Program-made: the position numbers and the translations under genes
In this document: piece by piece, positions 12,541 through 26,886 of the stretch
Layout: each line of letters begins with the position of its first letter
Position numbering within the stretch: position 1 is the stretch's first letter
Assembly (NCBI GenBank): GCA_963978895.1
Contig: OZ022239.1
Span: 38,306,330-38,370,329 of the forward strand
Direction of reading: 5' to 3'
Length of the DNA stretch: 64,000 nt
Source: Erpobdella octoculata
Taxonomy: Eukaryota; Annelida; Clitellata; Hirudinida; Erpobdellidae
The notes under the pieces: model-generated
Database searches by the model: none
The model's input: the letters and a program-made list of their open reading frames with translations, nothing else
Told to the model about the DNA's origin: nothing

Positions 12541-13279
12541 AAACATGTGTGTTTCATGTAATTGTGTATATCTCTATTAATAGAATTTATTTCATTTATT
12601 GCTGAAATGTTATACTCTTAGTTATTATTAAAGTCTTGTTATTGACATTATTTAAATTTTGTTTCAATTTAATACACATAGTAGACTAATAGACCTCAAC
12701 TCTGCCTTGCAGTAATGTGCTTTAAGTGTTTAAGACAAAAGTTGTTCACAGTTCGTTCCATTATTTTTTCAATAGAAGCTGCTGGTTGACAAGAGTTTGC
12801 TCAGTAGTTATGGGAATGTTTGAATTTTCTCATAGATTCTCCAGCAGTTTACAGAGTATAAATGTGCAGTAGCTTAGCTTAGACAAACCTTCACGATTTA
12901 TGAAAGCTAAAGCAGAGTAGTTGAACTTTTCATCAATCTGGAGCAGAGCTTCACTGACATAGTAAGTTATATTTTTATCACCAGCGAATGAATGTTTTAT
13001 GTGAGTCAGAGGCTCTGTGATGTCAGACTACAACGACTACGTACTAATTAATGTAATGTCATTGATTAACATTAATGATGAACGGTTAATAATGATTTAA
13101 TCATATCAGTTCAGTTATTTGAATAATCCAATGTTAGGTAGGGTTATAAAATCTCCAGACACTGCAAGCCAGTGTAGTAAGCGTACGCAACGACTCGTAT
13201 CGGTCGGAAAGGCAATGAAAATGAAAACAAATAGTAGATTAATATATGCATATATATTAGTGCCATACTAAGAATAGCA

Positions 13280-13362
13280 ACCATAGATATCTAGAGTAGA
13301 GGCTAAAGCCACGCCCCTCTTAGCCTGCTAGTATTGCTGCATACTACCATTTAGAAATATGC
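13280..13362 (-). repeat. right terminal inverted repeat of the MULE
   Basis: Inverted match to 8615-8710 (ACGCCCCTCTTAGCC, GCATACTACCATTTAGAAATA), ending 13362 and followed by TGCCGGGTT. Confidence 0.85.
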
Positions 13363-13371
13363 TGCCGGGTT

Positions 13372-13782
13372 CTCTCTCTCTTTCTATTTCTGTCGGACAC
13401 GCACACTCAATCTTCTATTTAGCTTATGCTATCTCTCTCTCCCTCCCTATTTTTTTCTCTTTATCACACACACACACACACACACACTAGCACAAAAACA
13501 CACACAAGAACCTCTGGTTTTCTGTCTCTTTCTTTTTACTTTGTTCTCAAACACACACAAACAAAATCATCTGTCTTTCTTCAGCTATCTCGCTTTTTTC
13601 TCAATATCTCACGCGCTTTCTCTCTATCTCTCTATCTCTATTTCCTCTCTTTTTTCTCTCTTTCTCTCAATATCTCACTCTTTTTTCTTGTTTTTTTTCT
13701 TTCTTCTTCTTTTTCTCTTGCTCCCGAGATGGGCACAAACTATTTTACCACGTTTTTATTAAATCACTTTGTTGTCTGTCGT
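13372..13782. other. CT-rich low-complexity stretch, no gene
   Basis: Pyrimidine-rich runs of CTCTCT, a (CA)n block at 13466-13487 and TTTCTCTT repeats. The open frames here are low-complexity (serine/leucine/histidine-threonine) and show no protein family. Confidence 0.7.
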
Positions 13783-13929
13783 TCCGGAAAAGGGAGAGCA
13801 AGCGTGAGCGGGATCGGGAGAGCAAGCGGGAACGGGAAAGCGACCGGAAGTGGGAGAGCAAACAGGAGCAAGAGAGAAAAACGATGAAAAACCTTTGAAA
13901 ATCCCGAGCAACGCCGGTAACCCCGCTAG
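13783..13929 (+). mobile_element. Helitron derivative, 3' end only (minisatellite family)
   Basis: GCGGGAACGGGAAAGCGACC-type units, then a tail with GCAACGCCGGTAACCCCG and CTAG at 13926-13929 followed by T and a (TA)n run. The 5' part is missing. Confidence 0.6.
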
Positions 13930-13968
13930 TTTATCTATATATATATATATATATATATATAGACAGAT

Positions 13969-15598
<1,630 letters not shown>

Positions 15599-15689
<91 letters not shown>
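15599..15689. repeat. (TA)n microsatellite, ~90 bp
   Basis: Pure TA tract separating the dispersed repeat from the gypsy pol relic. Confidence 0.97.
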
Positions 15690-15694
<5 letters not shown>

Positions 15695-17010
15695 TATAAA
15701 TCTCGTGCGAGTATTGGTAACAAAGAGCATCATTGTATCTGCTCAGTCGGAATCTTTGGTTTGGGCAAGAATAAAAAACAATACAAACTCAAGAGTTGTT
15801 GGGTTTGTCAAGCCCCTGAACGAAGTGGAAAAACATGGATTAATGATCGGAAAAACACTGGTACAAACAGAGTCAGGAAGCTACGTGCCAGTCAGAGTAA
15901 TGAATGTGACAGAATGCGACAAGCGACTAACAAAAGGTGATGAAATTGCGGTATGCAGCCCAGTCGATCACATATTGGCATGTAACACAGTGATTGGTGA
16001 AAATAGGGATGAATAAAACGTTGGATAAAATCCGCCAAAGATTTTATTAGGTATAATGTAAAATGGATGTAGAGGAATGGTGTAAAAAATGCGATACCAC
16101 GCGCTAAAACAAAGGACCATTTACAACAGTACAACGTAGGTTCCCCTTTTGAAAGAATTGCTATAGATTTAGCAGGTCCATTTCCAGTGTCAAAATCTGG
16201 CAATAAGTACATTCTTATTTTAAGAAATGGTCAGAGGTGTTTTCTATACCTAATCAAGAAGCAGTAACAGTTGCCAACGTTGTCGTTGATGGCTGGGTTA
16301 GTAGCTATGGAGTACCAATGGAGCTCCATTCAGATCAAAGCAGGTACTTCGATTCACAATTGTTTAGAGAAATGTGCCGTGTTTTAGGCATACATAAAAC
16401 CCGCATAACTCTCCTTCATCCTCAGTCTGACGGTATGGTGGAACGATTTAATCGAACTATTTAACAGCATTTTTCTAAGATGGTCGGTGAAAACCAAATT
16501 GATTGAAATAAACACTCCGTTATTTTTGATGGCTTACAGAGGATCGGCTCACAACACGACGAAGGCCACCCTAAGTAAAATGTTATTTGGACGGGAGATA
16601 CGAATTCCTTGCTGTCTTATGTTTGGAAGTCCGGGAGACACAGTAGAATTGAAAAGCGAGTATGCTGCACAATTGGGGGCTCGGTTAACTGAAATTCATT
16701 TTGTGGCTCGAAATAGGATCAAGGAAGCCAGCGACAGAATGAAAACTCGGTATGATCGTCAATCAAAGATGAATGAGTTTAAAGAAAATGATTTAGTGTG
16801 ATTCTACAATCCACAACGCAAAATTGGGAAATCACCTAAACTTCAACAAGACTGGGAAGGACCATATCGAATTATTAAAAAGATCAATGATGTCATCTAC
16901 TGGATTTAAAAGGGCCTACGTACTAAAATAAAACAAATTCATGTTAACCGCCTTGCCAAATATTATGGAAGCAATGAAACTGTTCGGGACGAACAGGATT
17001 AAGAAGGGGT
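15690..17010 (+). pseudogene. Ty3/gypsy pol relic: protease-linker region and integrase
   Basis: Three blocks in different frames. 15700-16015 resembles the region between protease and reverse transcriptase of gypsy Pol (VSAQSESLVWARI, then GDEIAVCSPVDHI). 16060-16464 is the integrase core, with RIAIDLAGPFPVSKSG (first Asp), ELHSDQSRYFDS (second Asp) and GMVERFNRT (Glu), so the DD-E triad is visible. 16487-17001 carries the integrase C-terminal part (FGREIRIPCC, DWEGPYRII, QIHVNRLAKYYG). Stops interrupt at about 16462, 16800 and 16908. Reverse transcriptase and RNase H are missing. The protein type resembles the element at 3612-6290, but no LTR is seen beside it. Confidence 0.8.
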
Positions 17011-17260
17011 TAGTTTTATATCTACGTTTATAATTTTATTATCAAAGCTTATTCACCTCAGAAAGACATTATGAACTAAGAAAGCAGGTAAGAAAATATA
17101 GAGTTGAGTGATTACATAACTTCAATCAACCAGTCTTAATTACAGTTACTAAGACACATTTTTTTGATTAAGTGTGTATTTCTTCTAATAAATTTTGGAC
17201 CATTTCTAAAGAACTTGAGTATAGTTATCAATATTACAACAATATATATATATATATATA
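17011..17260. other. AT-rich stretch between gypsy relic and Helitron, no gene
   Basis: Possible remains of gypsy 3' sequence (AAGAAGGGGTTAG resembles a purine tract), then plain AT-rich DNA and a (TA)n run at 17241-17260 into which the Helitron is inserted. Confidence 0.5.
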
Positions 17261-17798
17261 TCTATATATATAAAAGGAAGTCGGGTTTTGTGTTACGACA
17301 CTTATAACTCAAGAACGGCTGAACCGATTTTAGAGATTTTTGATTTATTGAATTTTTCTCAGCTCCTATTAACAGAATAACTAAAAAATAAATTGACATT
17401 GAACCATGGAGTGGCCCATGGGGACCGCAGTATGTACCCCGGTAGCTATACAGCCTTAACAGTGCGTCCTAGAAAAAAACTTTAAATGGCAAAGTTGTAG
17501 AGCACCCTCTATTTGGTCTTACAGAAAAATAAATTTTCAAATTGGAGTTTGGGTTATCGAGATATACAGATGTTTAATTTTCCGCGACATGACATTTATG
17601 CGCAAATAAGGTAGAGCGCATGTTATTAAATTTTCTGACTATTTCATTGTTTACATTGAAAATCTCACAGAAAAAATAAATGTAAATGTAAAATATATAT
17701 TTAAAACATTTACATTTTTTTTAGAAAAAAATAAGTAAATATCTTTTTCAATTAAAATATAAAATAAAATAATTGTTTATGGGCCATAAAAATATAAA

Positions 17799-17918
<120 letters not shown>

Positions 17919-18065
17919 TAGCATAGATATAGTTTCGCATTTTCCGTTTTCTATTTGGCATTAACAAAGTGTCGAGATGTTCTGTCAATATTATATTTTC
18001 GTTCGTTGGAATTAATCTGCGAGTTTTAAAGTTTTATTGCTTTTAACAAAACATTATTAATAACA

Positions 18066-21000
18066 ATGCCGCGACCCAGAAGATCTAATCTTTCCCAAAA
18101 TAGCCGTCGGGCAATTAGGAATCGGAACAATGTTAACCAATCCACCGCGGAAGAACTAGAATTAGCGCGAGAAAGGCGCCGCGTTAGTATGGCCCGGCTT
18201 CGTGCTTCTCGAAGACAAGAGCAAAGAGATTTACTCCCCGAAACTGCAAATTTGAATCGAGCAGCATTTCTCTACGATTGCACAATTGATTACGGCTCTC
18301 ATCCTTTCGTGTGCATTGGTCCAATGCACATTGTTTGCGAACATTGTGCCGCATTGAAGTTTTCTGGAGAAACGCCTGAAATTGTGCTGCCTTAATGGTA
18401 AAGTGAAATTGCCATTATTGACACCACCGCCAGAGCCACTGCATTCATTGCTTCGTGGCGATACACCAGAATCACGTCATTTTCTAGCAAACACTCAAAA
18501 ATACAATAAGTGTTTTCAAATGACTTCATTCGGAGCAGACATTGTTGAAGAATACGGATTTAATCCCACTTTCAAGGTTATTTATGTTGAAATTGTTTAA
18601 TAAAGTAAACGTTCATTTTCTTTAAAAAATTTAATTAAATTTAGCTTCAATAATACTTTGGAAAAGTTTTGTTATATTTTTGTAAATCATTTAATGAAAT
18701 TTCTAATCAATTACAAACCAGTTATACTTACTTTGTTTTCAAATTTACAGATTCAAGGCCAGATTCACCATCGAATTGGATCATTGTTACCTCTTGAAGA
18801 TGCACGTCATAAATTTTTACAAATATACTTCATGGGCAATATGGAGGAACAACTTGATCGGCGTCAAGAGATCAACACAGCAGTGAAAAGAGCAACTCTT
18901 CATGATCTTCAGCATCTACTTCATGAACATCATGCATTGGTCAGGCTGTTCATGAATGCGTTAGAGCGCATGCCAACTGATGACTACAAAGTCGTGATCA
19001 GAGCAGATAAACGACCAACTGGAACACATGAACGCACATTTAACGCTCCAACAATAGATGAAGTAGCAATACTGATCGTTGGTGAAAACTTGGAAAGACG
19101 TGATATTGCGCTTGCACGTCGTGATACTGGGCAAATACAACAAATATGTGAAACGCACCGTTCTTATGACACTTTGCAATATCCACTGATGTTTTGGCAA
19201 GGAGAGGATGGATATCACTTCAATATCAAGATGATAAATCCATTGAATAGTGAGTATCAATATCAATTTATATTTCAACATGATATAATTTTTACACCGT
19301 TTGTTTTTTTTTAATTTTCAATCAAAAACAAAACGCCTAACTTTCATTCGACTGAATCAAGCCAAACTGCGTTCAGAGGAGTATATCCATTTACGCGACG
19401 CAATCAGCACCGAAGGAGATGCAGCTAACATTGGTCGATTAACTATTCTACCGGCTACTTACATAGGTAGTCCGCGTCATATGCATGAATATGCGCAGGA
19501 TGCAATGACATATGTTCGTCATTACGGTCGGCCAGATCTATTCATTACCTTTACCTGTAATCCAAAGTGGATTGAAATTGTTCAAATGCTGCTTCCCGGA
19601 CAAACATCAAGTGATCGGCACGACATCACCGCACGTGTCTTCAAACAAAAAATTCGGTCGCTGATGAACTACATTGTAAAGCAACACGTTTTTGGTGATA
19701 CTCGATGCTGGATGTATTCAATCGAATGGCAAAAACGAGGCTTGCCTCATGCACACATTCTCATTTGGTTAGTTGAAAAAATTAGACCTGACCAAATAGA
19801 TGATATCATAAATGCCGAGATTGTTGATCCCGAAATCGATCCAGACCTACATGATGTTGTAGTTATGAATATGATTCATGGACCGTGTGGCGCCATCAAC
19901 CCCCAATCACCGTGCATGGTCGACGGCAAGTGTTCCAAACGTTATCCACGAAAATTTACGACAGAGACCATCACTGGCACTGATGGCTATCCATTATATC
20001 GACGTCGATCACCCGATGATAACGGTCGAACTGTCACAAAGAAAGTGAAAGGAAACGATTTCGTGGTTGACAACAGTTGGATTGTTCCATATTCGCCACT
20101 TCTTTCCAAAACATTCAAGACACATTGCAATGTTGAGTATTGCAATTCTGTAAAGTCAATTAAGTACATCTGCAAATATGTAACGAAAGGCAGCGATATG
20201 GCAGTTTTTGGCATTCAAAACTCAGATAACGACGAGATTAGACGCTATCAAATTGGTAGATATGTGAACTGCAATGAGGCAATTTGGCGTATATTCTCAT
20301 TCTCTATTCACGAACGTCATCCCACTGTTGTCCATTTGGCTGTGCATCTGGAGAATGGTCAACGAGTTTATTTTAACGCATCAAATATTATTCAACGCGC
20401 TGAAACACCTCCAGCAACAACATTAACAAGTTTTTTTGCAATTTGCCAAAGCGATCCATTTGCACAAACGTTGCTTTACTCGGAGATGCCACGTTATTAC
20501 ACTTGGAACGCTTCATCAAAGAAATTTCAACGTCGGAAGCAAGGCAGTGCGGTTCCTGGAGATCCGGGTGTGTATTCTACTGATGCTCTTGGTCGTATTT
20601 ATACAGTTCACCCAAAAAACGATGAATGCTTCTATTTGAGGTTGTTGTTGGTCAATGTTTGTGGCCCAACATCTTTTGTATCACTACGAACTATCAATGG
20701 TGTAGTGTGCCCAACATATCGTGCTGCATGTCAAGAGCTCAAGTTGCTTGAAAACGATAATCATTGGGACACGACAATGTCTGAAGCAATTATTTCAGCA
20801 TCTCCAATTCAGATACGCACATTATTTGCTATTATAATTTCCACCTGCTTTCCATCAAATCCACGTGAACTGTGGAACAAATACAAAAATAGCATGTCAG
20901 AAGACATTTTACATCAAATACGGGTCAGTTCAACTAATCCCGACCTTGAAGTGAATGAAGAGATGCATAACCAGGCTTTGCTCTTGATTGAAGACATGTG

Positions 21001-22516
21001 TTACCTGATGTGTGGTAGTTTGTTAGTCAAGTTAGGAATGCCAGCGCCAGATCGTAGAATGAATGATGCTTTTAATCGAGAATTAGAACGTGAACGTGGC
21101 TATAATCGACATGAATTAGATCAATTAGTTCAATCGAATGTACCCCTTTTAAACCATCAACAAAAAAAAGTGTATGATACATTAATGAAGGCAATCGATA
21201 ATGGAAATGGTGGCTTATTTTTTCTTGATGCCCCAGGTGGAACTGGAAAGACGTTTCTCATGTCTTTGATATTGGCCACTGTTCGTGCGAGATCAGACAT
21301 CTCGGTAGCAGTTGCTTCTTCTGGAATAGCAGCCACATTGTTAGAAGGATGCCGTACGGCTCATTCAGCATTAAAATTGCCCTTAAATCTTCAAACTACT
21401 GAACAACCAACATGCAACATTGCAAAACACTCTGCAATGGCAAAAGTTTTAGTAGCATCTAAAATCATCATCTGGGACGAGTGCACAATGGCGCACAAAC
21501 GCGCATTGGAAGCACTTGATAGAACACTGAAAGATCTGCGCAATGACTCGCGACATTTTGGAGGTGCAATGATTTTATTGTCTGGCGATTTCCGCCAAAC
21601 ACTGCCAGTCATTCCAAGATCGACTGCTGCCGATGAAATTAATGCTTCCCTCAAATCATCATATCTGTGGCGCTATGTGATGAAACTTCAGCTGTCTTCT
21701 AACATGAGAGTTGCATTGCTGAACGATCTATCTGCTGAAGATTTCTCCATGCAATTGCTCAACATCGGTAATGGCCGTGTTCCTGTCGACAAATCGACCG
21801 GATTGATTTCTTTTCCTCCCAATTTTTGCACTTTTGTTTCATCGAAAGACGAGCTTATCAATAAAGTGTTCCCGGACATCATTGCTAATAATAAAAAGAA
21901 CAAATGGTTGAGTGAGAGAGCAATTTTGGCGGCTAAGAATAAAGATGTGGATGACTTAAATATTCTAATTCAGAATCAAATTTTTGGTACTCTGCATTCA
22001 TTCAAATCTATTGACTGTGTAACAAATGAAGATGAAGCCACTAACTATCCAACTGAATTTTTGAACTCCTTGGATGTGCCTGGCTTACCACCGCACAATT
22101 TACAACTGAAGGTTGGATCAGTAGTTATTATGCTTAGAAATCTAAATCAACCAAAACTATGCAATGGAACGCGTTTGGTTTTAAAGAAACTAATGGTCAA
22201 TGTGCTTCACGCGACGATCCTCAAAGGAAAATTCAAAGGCGAGGAAATACTCATTTCGAGGATTCCTATGATCCCAACCGATTTGCCCTTTGAGTTTAAA
22301 AGAATTCAATTTCCGATTCGCCTAGCATTTGCTATGACGATTAACAAATCACAAGGCCAATCTTTGAGTGTTTGTGGTCTGAACTTGGATAATGCATGTT
22401 TTTCTCATGGTCAATTGTATGTGGCGTGTTCACGTGTCGGCAGACCATCAGATTTATTTGTTTTTTCGCCCGATAATAAAACAAAAAACATAGTGTATCA
22501 TAAAGTGCTGGATTAA
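18066..22516 (+). pseudogene. Helitron Rep/helicase (RepHel), frameshifted and partly deleted
   Basis: Would nick, unwind and copy the Helitron by rolling circle. ATG at 18066. A one-base frameshift near 18380 splits ...FSGETPE from CCLNGKVKLPLL. A GT-AG intron at 18577-18750 joins FNPTFK to IQGQIHHRIGSLLP in phase. Around 19250-19330 an exon segment of roughly 40 residues, with its splice acceptor, is missing, because MINPLN jumps to KRLTFIRLNQAKLRSEE. From 19330 one frame is open to 22516. Rep motifs: LFITFTCNPKW, HUH in GLPHAHILIWL, and the paired tyrosines of YICKYVTKGS. PIF1-type helicase motifs: DAPGGTGKT (Walker A), IIIWDECTM (Walker B), LLSGDFRQTLPV, and TINKSQGQSL near the C-terminus. 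Rep and helicase motifs are intact. The lesions lie N-terminal to Rep. Confidence 0.9.
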
Positions 22517-22705
22517 AGAGAATCGACCCGAGTTCAACCAATGTTTTTCTAATAAACTATTAAAGTGAACGTTTTTTTTAATATTTGTTTTCTTTTAAAC
22601 TTATATATAGGATATTTGTTATTATTGTTTTTTATTGCTTAAAAAATACACTCTTTGAGGTGAAACGAAGTTCGCCGGGTCCGCTAGTATATATATAAAA
22701 ATCAA

Positions 22706-22842
<137 letters not shown>

Positions 22843-23029
22843 TATGTGTATATATACTGTTTGTATAATCTGTTTTCACTTGATCGACATTACAGGATTT
22901 AGAACTTTATTATTTATTATTAACATTATTATTATATTAGAAGGTATATAAGATTTTATCAAGGCTTCATTTATTATCATCCAATAAACTACAATTTTAT
23001 ATATCTATATAAGTTTATAAATTTATTTG

Positions 23030-24310
23030 GATTTTAAGCGCCCTTTTGTGTAACACCTCAGGGCTCCTTTTACAATAAAAACAACAAAACAAAACATTAA
23101 AAATAAAGCAAAAAAAATAATATAAAACACAAAAATCAGCATGTCAGGAAAAATGAAATAATTTATCTCTGATCATCAATTTGGATAGGATTTCGCAAAT
23201 AGAAATGTCTTTAGCTCTGCCTTGAATAAGCTCAATGTAGTGGCTTCTCGGATGCTGGCAGGCAACCTGTTCCATGGTCCAGCTAAACTGAAGGGTCGAC
23301 TGCCGTAAGTTTTTGTTCGAGTAATGGGAACATCTAGATCACCACGACTAGCTGATCTGTGACGAGATAAGTAAGAATTATTATCAGACACAGTAACACA
23401 GCTCTTGCAAATATGAGGGAGCTTCGCCATGGAGCGCCTTGTAGACTTAAGTTCCAATTTTGAAAGTGATTCGCTTAGAGATACGCAGCCACCGGAGTTC
23501 AGTTTTCATTATTGCAGTCACATGATCATGTTTCTTTAGTCCACCAAAAAGACGAGCAGCTGCATTTTGAATACGTTGAATCTTTCCAACAGCACTAAGA
23601 GGTAAGCCCGTGAATAGAGATTTGCAGTAGTCAAGTCTACTGACAACAAACGAATGCAGCAGGAGACGCGTTGCTTTACTTGTCAGAGACCTTCGTATGG
23701 TTCTAAGTTTTCGTAGTTGGAAAAAACATGTTTTTGACAGTATAGATATATGAGCTTTCATGGAAAGCTCAGAATCGACATAAACACCTAGGTCTCGAAC
23801 AACTTCTGTGGGGGCGACCAAACCCCAGCAACCAACAAAGCTTTTGCTTTACTCTGTTGCAACTTTGATCTTGCAGCTATCCAGATTAATTCAGTCTTAT
23901 CGCCATTTAATTTTAGACGATTAGAAGCCATCCATTGTTCAATGTTCTCTATGCAGGGCAATAAGCGAAGGTGAACATTCTCCGCATCAACAGAGCAGTG
24001 AACATATGTTTGGGTGTCGTCGGCATAGCAATGTCCCTCAAGTCCAGAACGATGAATAATTTCAAGTAAATCAGTGGTGTACAATAGAAACAGTAGTGGG
24101 CCCAAGACTGATCCCTGGGGTACTCCACTACTAAGCGACACGGACAATGACAAGTTCCCACCTACTCTAACCCGTTGCATGCGGTTAGTTAAATATGAAA
24201 TAATCCATTTTAAGACAATTCCACAGATGCCATGAGTTTTTCAAGTCTCTCAATAAGGATTCCATGGTCAACAGTATCAAATGCGGAACTCAGATCTAAG
24301 AGACTCAGTA
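23030..24310 (-). pseudogene. 5'-truncated L2/CR1-like LINE, frameshifted reverse transcriptase
   Basis: Minus-strand RT second half. In order it has DLSSAFDTVDHGIL (about 24290), SSGVPQGSVLGPLLFLLYTTDL, CYADDTQTYVH (catalytic YADD), MASNRLKLNGDKTELIW, VRDLGVYVDSELSMK, SRLDYCKSLFTGLP, and the C-terminal ending FKAELKTFLFAKSYPN near 23176. At least three frame changes (about 24180, 23815, 23450) break it. A 3' non-coding tail continues to about 23030. It is a different family from the LINE at 13969 (YADD rather than FADD, and a different C-terminus). Confidence 0.85.
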
Positions 24311-24408
24311 GCTTGCGCTCCCTCTCCCGCTCCCGGTCGTTATCCGTTCCCTGTCATTTCCCGCTCATTTTTTCGCTCTCAGTTCCCCCCCCTTAAATCC
24401 GATTCTAC
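24311..24408 (-). mobile_element. fragment of the minisatellite Helitron family (minus strand)
   Basis: CCCGCTCCCGGTCGTTATCC and TTTCCCGCTCATTTTTTCGC match the reverse of the G-rich Helitron family. Neither end is present. Confidence 0.5.
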
Positions 24409-24598
24409 ATACATACATACATACATACATACATACATACATACATACATACATACATACATACATACATACATACATACATACATACATACATACATAC
24501 ATACATACATACATACATACATACATACATACATACATACATACATACATACATACATACATACATACATACATACATACATACATACATACATACAT
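24409..24598. repeat. (CATA)n microsatellite, ~190 bp
   Basis: Uninterrupted ACATAC/CATA tetramers. All six frames give low-complexity translations (HTYI, CMYV). Confidence 0.97.
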
Positions 24599-24601
24599 TC
24601 A

Positions 24602-24645
24602 TCTATATATAAAAGAACATGTCCTGACTAACTGACTGACAGACT

Positions 24646-24688
<43 letters not shown>

Positions 24689-24693
24689 TGACT

Positions 24694-24756
<63 letters not shown>

Positions 24757-25182
24757 TGACTGACTGACTGACTGACTGACTGACTGACTGACTGACTGAC
24801 TGACTGACTGACTGACTGACTGACTGACTGACTGACTGACTGACTGACTGACTGACTGACTGACTGACTGACTGACTGACTGACTGACTGACTGACTGAC
24901 TGACTGACTGACTGACTGACTGACTGACTGACTGACTGACTGATAATCAACGCCGAGCTCAAACGCCTCATCCTAGGAACGTGAAATTTGGAACTTATAT
25001 TACTTTTATTGCGTAAGCATTCACTAAGAAAGGATTTTTGAAAATTTTGCTCCTGAGGGGAAGAAACTGGAAAACAAAATTTTCTAAAACAATGTATATC
25101 TCAAAAACAAAAAATGAGGATATTTTGAAATTTGGTATATGGATTATTGTTGAAAAATAAAAAGATACGTGTTTCACCATTT
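24602..25182 (+). mobile_element. Helitron derivative, 5' part (family of 30004-31150)
   Basis: Starts TCTATATATAAAAGAACATG, runs through a greatly expanded (TGAC)n tract, then matches 30050-30290 closely (ATAATCAACGCCGAGCTCAA and onward). It is cut off at about 25182, where a minus-strand piece of another Helitron family begins. The join lies in TATATA sequence. Confidence 0.7.
24629..24942. repeat. (TGAC)n array, ~310 bp, inside a Helitron
   Basis: GACTGACTGACTG units with a few GACAG variants at the left. The sister Helitron at 30004 has only about four units at the same site, so the array grew after the copies separated. Confidence 0.95.
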
Positions 25183-26132
<950 letters not shown>

Positions 26133-26480
26133 GTGATCTCTACGCGACTTCACTGGCACAACATTCCTGCGCGAGTCGTCTTCAAACTGTGTGTGCTGGC
26201 TTTTCGGTGCCAACACGGGTTTGCACCTCATTATCTTGCAAATTATTTTATCCCGGTTGGTACGGTTGAAGGGCGGCCAGGTTTACGATCAACGGCTGCC
26301 AGACGGTTGTGTGTCCTGCGCACCATTACTGTGACAATCGGTCCGCGGGCATTTGCAATTTGCTTCCAACTGTTTGGAACAATCTCTCAACTGATCTTCG
26401 TGATTCAAATCTCACTATCTCATCTTTTAGAAAGAAGTTAAAAACTCATCTATTCAAAATATCATCTACCTTATAATGTA
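26133..26480 (+). pseudogene. C-terminal fragment of an L2/CR1-like LINE
   Basis: The translation LHWHNIPARVVFKLCVLAFRC, then GRPGLRSTAARRL, then a frameshift into a segment ending in FRKKLKTHLFKI-type sequence. It matches the region downstream of the RT domain of L2-like elements. Only the last ~110 residues are present and one frame change occurs near 26360. Confidence 0.65.
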
Positions 26481-26564
26481 TTCCTATCATTAAACATTTA
26501 ACTGATTTTTGTTCTGCTAGCAGCTTTTATAATAAACAATAATAGTTGGTCCCCCAAACTGCTG

Positions 26565-26566
<2 letters not shown>

Positions 26567-26639
<73 letters not shown>

Positions 26640-26659
26640 AATATATTTATATATATATA

Positions 26660-26722
<63 letters not shown>
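26567..26722. repeat. interrupted (TA)n array
   Basis: Two TA tracts separated by AAACCAATATATTTATATAT. It is followed by an imperfect inverted repeat around 26725-26810 (ACCAAGGAGAGGTAAAAT and TTTTACCTCTCCTCGGT). Confidence 0.9.
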
Positions 26723-26727
<5 letters not shown>

Positions 26728-26886
26728 AAGGAGAGGTAAAATAATAATATTGGAATTTCTAATTTTATTATTTTACCCATATATATCTATGATTTTACCT
26801 CTCCTCGGTTTTACTAATAATTCTCTTTTTATTATTTATATTTTACTACTTAATTTAATTAGAAAATTTAACACAGGTAATATTTG

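Larger units (their letters stand above)
8615..13362 (+). mobile_element. complete Mutator-like (MULE) DNA transposon with 9-bp target duplication
   Basis: Imperfect terminal inverted repeats of roughly 90 bp share GCATATT/CTAAATGGTAGTATGC and AAGAGGGGCGTGG at both ends. They are flanked by the perfect 9-bp direct repeat TGCCGGGTT (8606-8614 and 13363-13371). A 9-bp duplication, a MULE-type transposase and a SWIM finger together define a Mutator-like element. It holds one three-exon gene (8755-11647), a long 3' region with ~185-bp tandem repeats (about 11880-12540), and ~800 bp of AT-rich non-coding DNA before the right end. A deleted relative lies at 44640-44905. Confidence 0.92.

Noticed and set aside
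24281..24971. Frames of HTYI, CMYV and QSVS repeats
   Set aside because: They are translations of (CATA)n and (TGAC)n tracts.
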